A stretch of 64,000 nucleotides of DNA from Hexactinellida sp. DTS-2022 (taxonomy: Eukaryota > Porifera > Hexactinellida). Under the pieces are notes generated by a model that was not told where the DNA came from, did not search any database, and was given only the letters and a program-made list of their open reading frames with translations. Made by a program: the position numbers and the translations under genes. Shown piece after piece: positions 33,767-47,200 of this stretch. Each line of letters starts with the position of its first letter. Positions within the stretch are counted from its first letter, which is position 1. The stretch lies in the NCBI GenBank assembly GCA_028753945.1, contig JAPNXP010000001.1, positions 9,414,501-9,478,500 of the forward strand, read 5' to 3'.

Positions 33767-35923
33767 TTAAGAATCACTAATTAACTTTCCATTGAGAGAG
33801 CCTTGTTGTAAGGTATAATAATGAGACTTAGGGTCGGTCGATACGAACTGAATCCCTGTCCCCGAGAGCGCAGCGCCAGTGTGGTACATAGGTATGGCCA
33901 TACCTAGCAGGTTTGCTCGCTGGTCCGACAGATAGTGTGAAGGGGTGGTAGCAGAAATAGTCTGTCGAATCGCGGGATGTAACTGAGGCTGAAATAAGCC
34001 CGGCAGGGCCGTGATTACATTTGGAATTAAGTAATGCTGAAACAATTGTTCCGAAGGGGAGACCGGTGTGTGGCCAGCAGTTGGAGTCGTTATCTTCATT
34101 TTCTTCAAAGGTATTAAGTCATCCGACGTTTGATTGTATTTAAGGGAAGAGAGGAGAGAGGGAGCTGTATTAGGGCTTTTGAAAAGACTTTCAAGCATAA
34201 ACGGAGAAATTACAGGGAGTTGAGACTGCATATTAATTGAGTGGAGAGACGATGGGTGAGGCAGTCGCTTCTCTTTACTGAAATCAAATGGTACCGGCTT
34301 AAAGGTAAATGGTATAAAGTTCTGATCAGTCGAGTTCACGCTTGGGAATATTGAGGATCTAGGCCGCAACAGAGACGCGTCTTCTTCTTGTGTCTGTGCT
34401 CCTGTAAATGGTAAGTAATTCGTAAGTAGTCTGCTCAATTATGTTGAAAAAGCTAATTTACAAGAATTCTTCAACGTTATCTCAAAGATTGTTTAATGAA
34501 TGTTGATTCATCATTTTTATAATTTGATTAATAACCAATTAGTTCAAATAAGTGACTATCGCAATTATTAATAAATACATTATATTAGAACTAATTAGTA
34601 TATCAGTCTGGTAATATCCGATATTAACAGACAATTTCTGCCATAAGTCATTACACTCTTCGCAGCATAAAGAGCAATATCAGCTAATTAACTTACGTTT
34701 AGAAGGAAATGATGCGGGACGTTTTTGCTTCTTAGACCACTTGAAGTCTGGGTAAGCAACATAGTGAGCCTTTCTTAACTATAGAGGAATAGAGTGATTA
34801 CGTAAAATAATTAATTAAATTATTACCAGTAAATATAACGACAGAAAAAATAGCTAATTAGTACCTTGTACTTGTTATTGTCATAATTAAATTATAAAAA
34901 GATTTCATAAAAAACTTACTTCAAAGGACATATTAGTGTACTTCTGCCACTCTTCCTTGTCCAGGTCATGCCACATCTTTCCCAGGATTTGGCTGATCTC
35001 CCTATTAGAAAGGCCTAGGTTCTTTTCCTTTACTTGAGTTCGGTTTACCTTACAAAACAGCATATAGGCGTTCATTGGGCGGCGAGCACTCCCATCCTAT
35101 GGAAAAATAAATTGATTAATAATCAGCAATTGAGCCATAATTTTTATACTTAATTGTTCTGGAATCTTACAGGAAAATTAGTAACCGGTTAGTATGTCAG
35201 TTAGTCGGGGGGCAATTAAATTATAAAGGGGAATTAGAATTTGAATACAAATCCAATGAATAGATTTCAAAAAATTAAGGAGGCATAGCCAGGTAGTGAG
35301 AATACTTAATTAATTTTTATTTAAATATTGTTAAGTAATTTACGTTTTTGGTGCGTAGAGTTTCTAGGAACTGTCCCTGAAATGCCTCGGATATTTCCTC
35401 AGAGCAGGCACTGTAGACTCTAGGACCGACGCGAGATGATTCAGAACTGGCAGCTATCTTTTTAATCTTATCTTGATCGTCCAGCTGAATCGTGTTAAAG
35501 CACACATTCAATGTTTCAGTGTTATTAGAATCTTGTTTCTTTGTGAAAAGGGACTCGTTACCTATTAAAAGAGTGAATTTAAAACACAAATATTAATAAA
35601 ATAGTTTTCTAATTATTATTAGAGTAATTACTTGTTGAAAAAGTTGGTTTATTGAAGGATAAAGTGTCGGCAGGATCATCGTCCACAACCAATGGACAAT
35701 CTGAGTCAGAATTGTCTGCATTATCATTTGGAGATGACATAGTAAGTATCTGTCTCAACGCAGATGTATGTTTAAACCTTGGCGGAACATCCAGCATATT
35801 CTCAGTGTCACTCAATTGGGAAATTTGTAATAGAGCAGACACGGCTTGTTTTTCTTGGTCGCTCATTTCAGTGAAAATTTTCATAGACTCTGATTCCCAT
35901 TTCGAAATATCATCATTAGACAT
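33767..35923 (-). CDS. HMG-box transcription factor of the CIC/BBX class
   Basis: Five exons (35923-35632, 35561-35344, 35096-34920, 34778-34697 and 34401-33767) join in phase to give 467 residues. The HMG box (about residues 171-250) is split over exons 3 and 4: ARRPMNAYMLFCKVNRTQ, LSNREISQILGKMWHDLD, EEWQKYTNMSF, then AHYVAYPDFKWSKKQK. The RRPMNAF-x-F-K start and the AHPDWKW-like end are closest to Capicua (CIC) and BBX rather than SOX, HBP1 or TCF. The N terminus is acidic and serine-rich (ADNSDSDCPLVVDDDP). The C-terminal half is low complexity with an IPLKKMK basic patch. The protein is far shorter than human CIC, and the C1 domain is not seen. Such factors bind DNA in the nucleus, and CIC is a repressor relieved by Ras/MAPK signalling. 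Codon use is AT-rich. About 7 kb of gene-free DNA lies downstream and 8 kb upstream. Confidence 0.85.
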
Positions 35924-36524
35924 AGTTGCCTAAGTGACTTTCCTGTAGTTTTATACTTGTATACCCGGTAAATGTAGAATTATGACTTGTAAGGTCGAAT
36001 TACTGTTTATTATGAAAAGATCTTCACTTAAATAGTTTTCGCCCAATGCAAAATAAGAAGTAGAATTAAATATGATTGTGTAAATCATTCTTTGAATAGG
36101 ATTCAACTGTGATAAATAGAAGTACGTAGACTAGAAAGAAAATAAATTAAAATGTTCTATAGTGAAAGCTGCTACCATTCAAGGAAGAATTCACTGTTCC
36201 TTTAAATCAGAATAGCCACGAATCATTACCAGAGCAATTGATTTCAAACTATTCAAAGCGTCGTCGAGAGAGACGAGTAAATACCTGGAAAGGAGGATGT
36301 AAACCATGATAATTCCAACAAGAATAACTGTACTGTCTTATCATGTCCAAAGCCAATCTCAACAGGTCAAAATAAGTCTAAGAGAGTAAACTGTATAGGA
36401 ATTAATTGTTCAGTTTACTGATGGGATATTTGGGAATATGAAAGGGTGGAGATTAAGTATGTGCTATACATAGGGGTAAAAAATAATAAGGAAATAAATT
36501 TTTATAATACATATATTTAAAAAG

Positions 36525-37795
36525 GGGAAAATTCCAAAAATACTCAAGTTTTTTAAAAATTTCCAAACTCAACTAATTTGTAAATATACTCAAGTTTTTC
36601 CAAATATACTCAAGTTTTACCGGATTATTCCAAATATACTCAAGTTTTATTGGATTATTCCAAATATACTCAAGTTTTATTGGATTATTCCAAATATACT
36701 CAAGTTTTATTGGATTATTCCGAATATACTCAAGTTTTATTGGATTATTGAAACTAATGGAGATCCCAACCACAAAAAAGATTTATTAGTACAATCTGCT
36801 CGTCTGCTCTAATCGCGTCCTTACAACTTGTACTCGGGTCTACGGCCCTCGCTTGTATTTAAAGCATCTGCTTTTCAAATTAAATGTCGTTCTTGATGGT
36901 TGGCCGCTAGCCGTCTATTTATATCCGTTCATCCTAGCTACAGGTTTCTATAAGGGCAGATTAAATAATTTGGATATTTATGCAAATTTGAACAGATAAT
37001 TTTCTAGATATATAAGCTTGTCCGTGTATAATAATATACCAATTCCAAATATATAATTAAATATCACTAAGAAACTGTACCAGTGGACCCCTAACTTTGG
37101 GATGTGGAGAAGTTATTGTATTGATTGATAATAATTTGATATCAAATAACACAATGGAATGTTATAAATGTATGGCTAGACAGACAGAACACAAATAACT
37201 GATTAAATGCCTGAACTTCCTCTCGATCAATTAGATTACTTTCTCAGTATTCCATAATGCACACTTAACATTTGACAGTCACTAAAGCATTCGATTATAC
37301 TAATTGAAATGCTAGCTGCTAGTCCATACTGGAACAACCCTCGAATTTAATTGGCTAAAGGTTTTGACACCTTTTGTGATGGAAGATTTGAATATCTTTT
37401 TAGATATTGAACTTGTTTGTACATACAATACTAGTATTCCCCACCCCACTGCCAAATTTTAGGTCTGTATCTTTTACCAGTTCCTCAATCAATTCTGAAC
37501 AAACACACAAACAAACAAACACAAAAAACATTGTGAATTAATATATAAGATAGACTAAATATAGCCTTTCTAAACTTGAGTAGATCTGTGAATTTACTGA
37601 AAAGTTGAGTAGATTTGGAATTTATTGAAAAAACTTGAGCAGAATTGGAATTATTCTGAAAACTTGAGTAGATTTGGAATTATTTTGAAAAACTTGAGTA
37701 GATTCGGAAAGATCTAGTTTTATACTTGAGTATCAGTAAAAAGTTGAGTATATTAGGAAATTTTTAAAAAACTTGAGTATTTTTGGAATTTTCCC
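36525..37795. mobile_element. Foldback-type DNA element with 10-bp target duplication (MULE-like)
   Basis: The ends are exact inverted repeats for the first 40 bp (GGGAAAATTCC at 36525, GGAATTTTCCC ending at 37795). Inward of these, both arms are built from repeats of an ATATACTCAAGTTTT-like motif, in opposite orientation. The sequence ATTTAAAAAG stands directly on each side (36515-36524 and 37796-37805), an exact 10-bp duplication. A 9-10 bp duplication and tandem-repeat arms fit Mutator-like and Foldback elements. The 1271-bp body has no transposase frame, so it is non-autonomous. Confidence 0.88.
36600..36749. repeat. Five 30-bp tandem repeats in the left arm of the foldback element
   Basis: The units start at 36600, 36630, 36660, 36690 and 36720 and differ by one or two bases. 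Each contains ATATACTCAAGTTTTA followed by a GGATTATTCC joint. The right arm (about 37574-37755) holds older, diverged versions in inverted orientation, so the left array was probably re-amplified recently. Confidence 0.9.
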
Positions 37796-40700
37796 ATTTA
37801 AAAAGTATATTTTACAATTAAAAAATATCAGAATTATACTGCAATAGATATATAAAAAATTATATCATGAGAAAGTCTGATGAGCTAAATTAGAGAGTTT
37901 TTCAGAATATTAATAACTACAGAACCCAATAATTACTCTCTGGTTTGATGAATACCTGGTAGCCAGTTAAATATCCAAATATTCAAGGTAACTTTTTTGG
38001 ATAAAATTCTTATCTGTCTCTGACGAAGACATATTATATAAATAATAATATTATGGCTCAAAAGTAAATTTTGGAAACCTCATGTTGTCCCATTGATTGC
38101 AGATAGAAGCAGCAGTTTCCAATATTATTATGTAAAAATATTACGAACCCGTCGGTCTCTTTCTATTCTTGACGGATCACTCAACTAATACGCATTCTCA
38201 CTTTTTCCAATTGTAAGCAACAATAATAAATATTCATATCATAAATCTACACAAATACCATAATTTAAATCAGCATATCCATTCAACCTATTTCGATGCA
38301 ATGTATTAGCTATAACAATCGAGTATTTCACTAAATATGAACATTCTAGTCATCGAGAACTAACATTAAATAATTCCCTATTGGAGTAGTAATAGCTGAC
38401 AGACCTTTTGGAAATGTTATGGCTTAATATAATTTGATTACTGTAGTAAAACATTATTATTTAATTATTTAATCAAATATTATGAAATTTATTACTGGTG
38501 ATTTTCGATTAATCTTTTCAGGGGCGTCATACTACTTGCAAAACCCTACGCACCTGCTCATACAACTATATAATTTAATCAGAATTGAAGTAAAAGAAAT
38601 ATGTAATTACATAAATTGTGATGAATACTGTAATAATAAAATTTAAACGAGTAGTAAGTAGTTTACAAACCAGAACAGGAAAAAACATACAAATCTATTT
38701 GCCTTTCCAGATCCTACGCCTGCCTCTTGTCAATAAAGTACGATTTCAGAGAAATTCCATACAAACGTATTAACAAAAAAATAGACAAATCCACACGCAT
38801 AATGAATGTACTACATTTCTAATAAAGTAAATTTAACTTTAGTTTTATACCGTCCGTGAAATAAGATTCAACTTACAAGAGCTGCAATTATAATTTTAAT
38901 TGGTAAAAGTTAATGATGCGACGCTAAAATATACTTCCTTGGTTATTTAATTAGCTTACGTATCAGCTTCCATAGAACATCCATTAGTATTAAGCCTTAA
39001 TAAGTCAATAATCGGTATTTTCATAAATTGATCACGATAGCGGCACTAAAGAGAATCACAATTCGAATACCAGAGGCTAGCTAGGTCCAGCCAGGGTCGT
39101 AGATAAATTTCGCGTAATATCGCACACTTATTTATTTATTGTAACTCCTTTTTTCAACTAAAATTGTGCCTGGGCTGGGCGATCATTTGTCGTCACCTGA
39201 AGATTATCACAACTGCATACATGTATGTAGAACAGTTTACAGATAGGGAGAAAGTTTAAATTACACTCCAGTTATGCTGATGACCAGCATATCTAAGCAA
39301 TTCTTATTGGTGATTAGAGCAGACTGGTAACGCTCATAAGATTAATTGGAGTCCATGTCCCAATCAATTAACTTATAGTCTCAGTCTTAAATAGCAATTG
39401 CTGTCTTTGAACATCTCACATCGTCCGAACATTAATTGCATACCAATTGAAGGTAACTTACTCCTACTGGAAAGATAAATTTGTTACTTCTGAGTGGGAT
39501 GGAGTTTCTAAAAAAATTCTAAAATAAGCAAAAATCATATTTTAACAGAGCAGAAAATTCCACAGATAGATATGGAAATGCATTACGGACTTTAGAATTA
39601 ATTTATTTTTGCAACACTGTTATATTACTAATAATTAAATCTCATTTGTTCGAACTTCGAACGAGTCATCTCACTATTCAGTTTCCGCTGTCTAATTAGC
39701 CTGCGCATAGTTTTCAGTGCAGTGGATTTGAGTAGTTGAGTTAGAGTGTCTTTCAGACTTTAAAGAAACAATATAGATGTTTTTATATAATACTACATAT
39801 ACAATAATTATATTACGAAAGTGCTATACGTTCTAATATCATTGTTATCACATAATCTCTATGGTACGACCATTATGGGAGGGGCCCTAGGGGGTATTAT
39901 ATACCTTGATGCACAGGTAAGGTCCTATAACATATAACATCATGAAAAGTGAGATTTAAACAACGGCGATAAAGTTGATCACTAACAATAATGTACATTC
40001 ATTCGCAATTAGTTGTATGATGTGTATCATTAATAATCTTTAATTTGATTGATAGGTCAGGTGTAACTGAAAATATCATACGAATCTTACAAAATATTTG
40101 AACGTATTCCTGTTATTAGAAATAATATGCCTATAATTATACAAAGCATAGTTACCAACAATATTTTAACATAATTTCATTTTTGTGATGGAGAATATGG
40201 TTACATTAAGTCGAGAATAAATTCATGTAAACACAATTAGCTCCTTAAATTTTACCGTTTCTTAGTAAGATGAGAAAGTAGAATATTGTCAATGAAAGGT
40301 ACGGGGTACGAATAAATGCTCTAGTGTCAATTAATTATAATAAAGCTAATCTCACTCTGAAATCATATGGTTGTGTCTAGTTACTTACCAGACATTTTCA
40401 CTGTACACAGAAACACCAAATACTTCCGAAGTAGACTGCCACTAGTTCGAAAATAAAAATTCAATTGAATAATTTCCATATAGGGATTTCGAAAGCTAAT
40501 CGATTTAATTAAACTTGCAACAACAATTATTCCTGACTTAAACATTTCTACGTATATTAGTAGTCAAAAAATATTTTATTATTAGTAAGAATAATTGAAA
40601 CTCATTATAATTTCAAATACTTCAGTGCAGTACAAATAACCATAGCTTAATAGTATACGAAAGGTTCAAATACATGATGTATATTGGCAGACTTCTCAAT

Positions 40701-41448
40701 ATAAATTTTATAGGAGATTAATATCACAATATCAATTGTAGTGCAAGCATGGTTTAATACATGGTTAAAACTGAACTGGGTTAATATTCTTAGCGCCTGA
40801 CTTTGTACGTAAAACGATAGCAGGGGCGGCACATCCGGTGCGGGAGGTTGTACCCAAGTTATTGAAGAATTGATCCCCAAATGGGAATTTATAACACAAT
40901 TCTAAAATGAAAAGTACTTCCTCCACAGCTAAATAAACTTCAAATGAAAACGTGGCGGGACGGGATAGCTGTTAAGATCACTTGTTGAAAGGTCAATGAC
41001 AAATGGGGGAAAATAGTGCTGAAATCGTAGCCGATAATTACTGAATTCAGGCACACAAAGTGGGCTAGTTGAAATCTTGAGAGAGACGAAACTTAGTTTA
41101 TGATCGGTTTTCTACATATTAATTAAATTAAATAAGAAACCACTTAAATTAAACAGATTTCCCATAAAATATGAGCTTAAATTGTATACGAGCCCTTCAG
41201 TCTGAATCTTTCAATAACTACATGGTCCGCTTTTGCCGGGCTGATAGTTTTAAGCCGGATACTTTTTTTCGAAAACAAGATACTATACATCTACGTACTT
41301 ATCTTCAATGAATGAACTCACAATGCAACTTAGATTATAATAAATGCGTAACTATGCAGATTTAGGTATTGCTGCAAATAATATAGTTCAGTTTAGCAAT
41401 AAATCTCAGTTAATTAATTAATGCGAGTTCTAGGTAGTTTAAGTAATA

Positions 41449-41774
41449 CAGTAGACCCTCGCTAATCTGAACAACGGTGTTCTGATTCAAAACTTTTTGT
41501 TCCGATTAGTGAATTCGTTCGAATTAGTGAAGTAATACATTTTCTATAGGCATCTATCAAATGAGAACCTCGATAGTCGGAACTAAAGTAATCCAAAGTT
41601 CCAAACCTTTGTAATCGAACAAAACATCTAGTGTACTACTTATTAATTAATTAAAATACTTTATCTGATATTATTAGTCATACTTCCATATTAATATAGC
41701 TATATTTAAGATTTTTCCCACTTTATCCGAAATATATTTTTGGGTCTCCCATTCGGATTAGCGAGGGTATACAG
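41449..41774. mobile_element. Pogo-like MITE
   Basis: Left end CAGTAGACCCTCGCTAATC and inverted right end GATTAGCGAGGGTATACAG with TA flanks, about 326 bp. The interior has several TTCGATTAGTGAA-like units. Confidence 0.75.
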
Positions 41775-42587
41775 TATTAATGTTTATTCTCATTTAAAAA
41801 ATACAAACATGTAAAGTTGACATTCGTATACCTATATATTTTCAGTCGAAACTGTTTCTAGATCCACGAATTCTAAAATAATTTCCATACAATCTCGATT
41901 CCTCGTAGGCGCGTGGGTACTACAGCATTCGAACGGAAATAGTGATGACAAAATAAGGTCAATTTCGACAACAAAATGAAGACATATTTGACACAATTAT
42001 ATAATCCGTTCTTACTTCTTAAAGGATGTTGTGTTTAGAGTTTGTGAAGAATATATATATATCTCAAATGGGAATCACCGAAGGACCTGAGGGCTTAAGT
42101 GGAGCTAATAATTCTTTAAATGAGTATTTTGATAGTCAAGTTTAACAATAAGAATATGCATATGATTTTAACTTTTGTCCAAGTCCAAAATTAATCTCGT
42201 CATAAATTATACTCAAGTCGAGCTTACAAATTATTGTAAACTTTGATCACCAATTAATATTAAGCGTTTATGTGATCCGAAAGCGATCGAAGGTCTCGTT
42301 TTGTCAACACTGTAATATTCAAACAAATTCTTCAGGAAGGTACAATATTAATTAATTAATATTAATGAGTTTAACTAAGAATAATAGACACTGTTATTTA
42401 ATAAATTAAATATTGTAACAAACCTCAGTCTTGTAGTCATGTATAAATGTATCAAAACAACAAGAAAACACAAATATTCTGAAAATGTATATGGAAACTA
42501 ACTAACAGGTATCATAAAATAAGCAGCAAGAGTAATGTAGTAAATTAGTAATACAATTTAATTAATTATTACTGATTTTGTATCAGA

Positions 42588-42850
42588 TACCGTATTTATT
42601 CGAATAGTAGCTAGGCGATTATTGTTTTTTAGGTCATTTTATGGCCAATAATTTTTGTGACTGTTCGAGAATATCACATGTTGATATAATTTATTTAGTA
42701 TAGTCGGTTGATAATCGTATTGCGACTAATATTAGATAAAGAAATTTACTCAGGGTACCGGTAGTAAATTTCTATTTGCTAATTTGGGGGGGCTATTATT
42801 GGAGGTAGGCGATTAATCGAATAGGGGCTACTATTAGAGTATATACGGTA
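42588..42850. mobile_element. MITE with TACCGTAT ends
   Basis: TACCGTATTTATTCGAATAG at the left and CTATTAGAGTATATACGGTA at the right are imperfect inverted repeats. The interior has GGCGATTA repeats in both orientations. The family differs from the CAG-ended MITEs; the superfamily is not assigned. Confidence 0.75.
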
Positions 42851-43286
42851 TTCCAAAATTTCTCAATTATGACAACTGATATGAGAGATGACAAGACACC
42901 GAAGCCATTTGAGTAAGCTCTCATTAAGTAAATGGAACATATAGACTCTTCAGTTTATGTTACTCTAGATACCAGCTTTAACCCGGATGCGCCTGGGCCA
43001 AAGGTATAAAACTAACTATAATATATGGATGGGATTCTCGGTATGTTAAATATAGCAGTATAATTGTGCAATTATTGGCTAAGAGCAAAATTATTGGCAT
43101 TTTGTTAGATAAAATCTTTAAAATCCTAAATCCATTTCCCATCATTACATATAAACTTTAATTTACAACATGGTTTCTAAGTTATCTAATGTACGAAATG
43201 ATTCATCAGTTAATACACTTCTTAAAAGAGCTAATACCTAATATGCAGTCATATTCAGTAGTATAACAATAATTAGTAGGAAATAA

Positions 43287-43703
43287 AGTGGAACTCGCTA
43301 AGTACGTTCTCGGCTTAGACTTACTCTCCGTACTACGTCTGCACTGTTCTACAATAATCGATTTTTCCTCCTATCTGACCCATTATAAGTGATTCGGTTA
43401 ATACGTACCAATATATAGTATATATATTCCCAAGTAAATGAAATGTATTTATTTTAATTAGGATAGTACGTACTCTAGAAAACTATCAGCAGAATTCAGT
43501 TAGTATTTGGTTTAAGAGAGTAGGTGATAACTAAAATACTTTAATCTCATCGTTAAGTATGTTAAAGACTTGAATACCCTACACCGTATTCATACCATTG
43601 AACAAGTCAGTATTTCGTTTATGCATACGGATAAGACATACCTCGGTTAGTACGTACTTTTTCTTGTTTCCCAGGGTGGTACATCTTAACAGAGTTCTAG
43701 TGT
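43287..43703. mobile_element. Pogo-like MITE, family K copy 1
   Basis: Nearly full-length relative of the elements at 53570-54003 and 60500-60896; shared blocks include CAGTTAGTATTTGGTTTAAG and TTTTTCTTGTTTCCCAGGGT. Its termini (GTGGAACTCGCTAAGTACG, TTAACAGAGTTCTAGTG) are decayed. Confidence 0.8.
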
Positions 43704-43782
43704 GTATGTGTTGAGTGATAATTATGGGCGCATAACTGGTTAACCGTGGCGATAACCAGTGTATTATACAGCCGTTTGTAAA

Positions 43783-43941
43783 TACGCTCCTAATCCTGGT
43801 CTGATCCAATTTTAATACACCTAAATCACAAATTAATGTTGCGGTATAGGAGAGGACTCCAAATTTCGCGTTCCTAAATTCAAATTTTCCAAAAATTATA
43901 CTCCAAAAGGAGCGTCTCGCGCTCCTGGATAATTCCTTGGC
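43783..43941 (+). repeat. Dispersed repeat R1, copy c
   Basis: Closest copy of the repeat at 1-155, same orientation, identical over the first 30 or so bases. It lies about 80 bp beyond a copy of the 400-bp MITE family and just downstream of the ERG/FLI-like ETS gene. Confidence 0.88.
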
Positions 43942-44257
43942 GATAACCCAATCGTAATCTTAGCCTAAGAACTGTTAACCAAGCCCACCCTTGTGTCGGA
44001 TATGAAAGTGCGACTAAAGTATATGATACATTCTTTATTGATTAAGACAAAATATACAAATATCACAGAAATAGTGTGAAATTAGTAAATGTATAGTTAG
44101 GTGTTCAGTGATAAAGAAGCAAGTAGATACATCACAACATACAGGTTAAGCTCTATTAAGTTGCTGAATTAAATACTACTATTCAACGTGGTGCAGACAA
44201 GGCATTAGGCAAATGTTGTTTCTTGAAGTATAGCGTTAAAAAGAATATGGATATTAA

Positions 44258-47200
44258 TTAGCAAGCTGTTGTATCAGTCACTGAAGAGGAGCTGGGGGCA
44301 CTTGGGCTGTCAGTGGTGGTTGGGAGAATACAAAACATAGAATTCATTAATGGGTTGTAGGTGATGAGAGGTTGTGAAAATTTTAAATCTGGAATAACGA
44401 CTGCTTGGAATCCAGGGAGGATACTGTTAAAAGAGGGTGCGAGTATAAACCCTGCCGGGATACCAGGAAGCGAGGAGGCGAGCGTAGAGACACTTGTCGT
44501 TGCGACAGGGTTTATAGTTGCAGGCATCGTGTTTGAAGAGGAGGAATCTGTGAGACCAGATTCCGTGAGTTTAGCGGGCAGTTGGTTAGAAGCGCAGGAG
44601 GAACATTTGGAGCTGTACTTGGGATACGACTGTTTGTTTAGGAAAGGCAGAGACTCCAAGTTGAATCTGTACACATAACGCTGACCTTGTACCTTGTACA
44701 TGATCTTCTTGTCGTAGTAATAGCGGATTGCTCGACTCAGTTTATCATAGTTCATATTTGGCTTCCGCTTCCTCTCGCCCCACTTTCGTGAAACTTCATC
44801 CGGGTTTAAGAGCTTGAATTCACCGTTATTGCCGGCCCACTTGATGATTTGAGAATTCTTCTCATCATTCAGGAGCTCCAGGAGAAACTGCCATAGCTGG
44901 ACATGACCTAGAAGCCGAAATATATAATGTAGACGAACGTGCATACTACAATGTACGGACATAACCGAATACTTTCAAATGGCATTATCTCTATGTAGTT
45001 ACGAACTGCGTAAAAAATATGTGTGACATCAAATTATAAACCGTACATAAATGAAGATACATAAAGTTGTAGCCCTAGTAGGGAAAATAACTAGAAAGCT
45101 AAATTAAGGCTGAAATAGTATTTGCACTTTCCACTGGCTTCTAATTAGATGTCAGATCAAATTATTAAAAAGTTTTATATGTGGAAGTAAAGATTAGTCG
45201 ATATTTGTCAAATTTCCAATTATTGATGATCGATTGATGCTAATTCGGTGTGTGCTAAAAGAAAACCGATAATGCGGAACATTTAATTAGTTTTCAATAC
45301 AAGAGGCAAGAAATTACATAGTTAGCAACCACATAAACATGTGAATGGATTACAGAATTAATGTAAGTATATAATGGATGTAATTATATTTTTAGATTTC
45401 TTCAGTAATCGAATTAGGAAATCCGATATTAGTGTCAAGATATGAAATAACGTAAGTCCAAAAAAAGCACTTTAGTGTGCAGTAATTAAATAAATAAAGG
45501 AAGTAATCACTAGGAGGATGTGCTCACATTAGATAAGCAATTAGAGTTAGTGACAAATGGCTTCGATATGGTTGCACAACCTAGAAGTACGTACATTCCT
45601 GCCATAACATAAATTTAAAGAGATGAGATAGTAATATTAAGAAGAACTCACCTCCGTTGCTAGCAGACCAAGAGTGTATGCAGTCTCCGGAATCCTCGCA
45701 GCCCGAGAGACCGTAGCTGCTGCTCGCGGTGTGTCCGCTCTCCGGGGACTCTGTCTGGACGCCGGTCTGAGGCGGGGTCGTGGAGATCGGACAGTAGTAA
45801 TAGTCTCCGAACTCCTGCTTAACCTCAATGGTGTCTGTATTGATAATACTCAGAGGTTGATCTGTGGTAATGGCCGAAGTATTTTCAGAGCTACTGTGAG
45901 AAACCTCGATGTTATAGGGAGAAGAGGGTTCATCAGAAGTGACGTTGATCTCCACAGAGTAGGGAGTGGGGCTAATTCGCTCTCTCGATTCTGACCTCGA
46001 GAGAGGACAGGTCTCAGATAATCCGTTGTATATCTGCTCATGGATTGTAGTCACTGGGTGATGAGGTTGGAAATTGAGAGGAAATGCGTTTGAGTAACGG
46101 AAATTTGGTGCTTCAATCGGGCAGAATGTCCCAAGTTTGGGGGTGATGGGTAACTGGCACTCTTCCTCAGTTAGTTCAGTCTTAACCTGGATATTGTTAG
46201 TCTCAATATTCGGGGACGAGTCATCGCAGTCCATTGCACTGTTGTTATTGTCCGCAGTCGGGGGGATGGGGGCGGGAGGGGAGGGCGGAGAGGAGGTGTA
46301 TAAACTGGGGACACCTCTCAGGAACCCATCTGTGTTGTGAGTTATAAAAAAGTTATCGTGAGACATGCTCTTGCGCACTGTAGATAGTTGACCTAACTTT
46401 GAAGCTCTGAAGTGAGAGAAGCTGATAAATGAACTCTGTTGGGGGGACAGTTTGTATCTATGAGAAAGCGAAGTACTGTTCAATCTGAATCTTCTATCTG
46501 CTTTCGGTTTGTCGCCTATAATATAATATAACTTCATAATAAGTATGTTATGAAGAGAGGTACTTATAATCTGATATTATATAATAAAATAAAATTAACG
46601 GTTTAAATAGTTTTCTTTGCTTATGGAATAGTTCCGCATGTGTTGTCTTAATACCATCTAAACTCCCAAATAATTTCCTTGAATTGTCAGCTCTTAATGA
46701 ATCCGACTAACAAGGTTAAATGTTCATTATGAAATAATTATAAAGCCGTACAATTAGTTCCTACCTAGGAAAAAGAAATGATTCATTCCTTTAACCATAT
46801 TTGGGTAGCCAAGCTAAAAATAATTACCATTAAAACTCTGCGAACAAAAAGTCTACTATTAGCACGAAGCAGATCGGTATTTTATGGCTTTTTTAGGAAA
46901 GAGACTTCATAAGTCTCTTTATAAGATTTGCAAAGGAAAGTTTGAAGTTGGAGTACAATTATTTAAACTGGTGGTATTTGCGTCAAAAGAAAGAATTTAA
47001 AATATTCTGAAGACTTCCTAAAAATATATTTAGCATCTTAGAGCCTCAATTTTGAGAAAAATTATAAGATCACCATTGTAAAATTGGAATTAAGCCAAAT
47101 GCAGAAACAAACGCGACGAAATACCACAGTAAAGAATAAGGTAAAGTTAGAATTCTTCCAACAGAATCAAGATTACACATAAATACTGAGGTAAAACGGG

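Larger units (their letters stand above)
35924..44257. other. 8.3-kb gene-free region between HMG gene and ETS gene
   Basis: No frame I can support as a gene. It contains the foldback element at 36525-37795 and MITEs at 41449-41774, 42588-42850 and 43287-43703, plus repeat R1c. The right part is the 3' flank of the ETS gene and the left end should hold the HMG gene promoter. The 38.3-41.4 kb part is plain AT-rich DNA. Confidence 0.7.

Noticed and set aside
36573-36773. Repetitive peptide frame or CRISPR-like array from 30-bp repeats
   Set aside because: The units are contiguous without unique spacers and form one arm of the foldback DNA element; the peptide is just the translated repeat.
37430-37520. 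SINE or LINE tail from AAACAAACAAAC tracts here and near 32.8 kb
   Set aside because: Only the simple-sequence tail and a few bases before it agree; no Pol III promoter or coding remnant is attached.
26870-44257. Retroviral, LTR or Polinton-type elements in the gene-poor regions
   Set aside because: No long terminal direct repeats, no polymerase, protease, integrase or capsid motif was seen on either strand.
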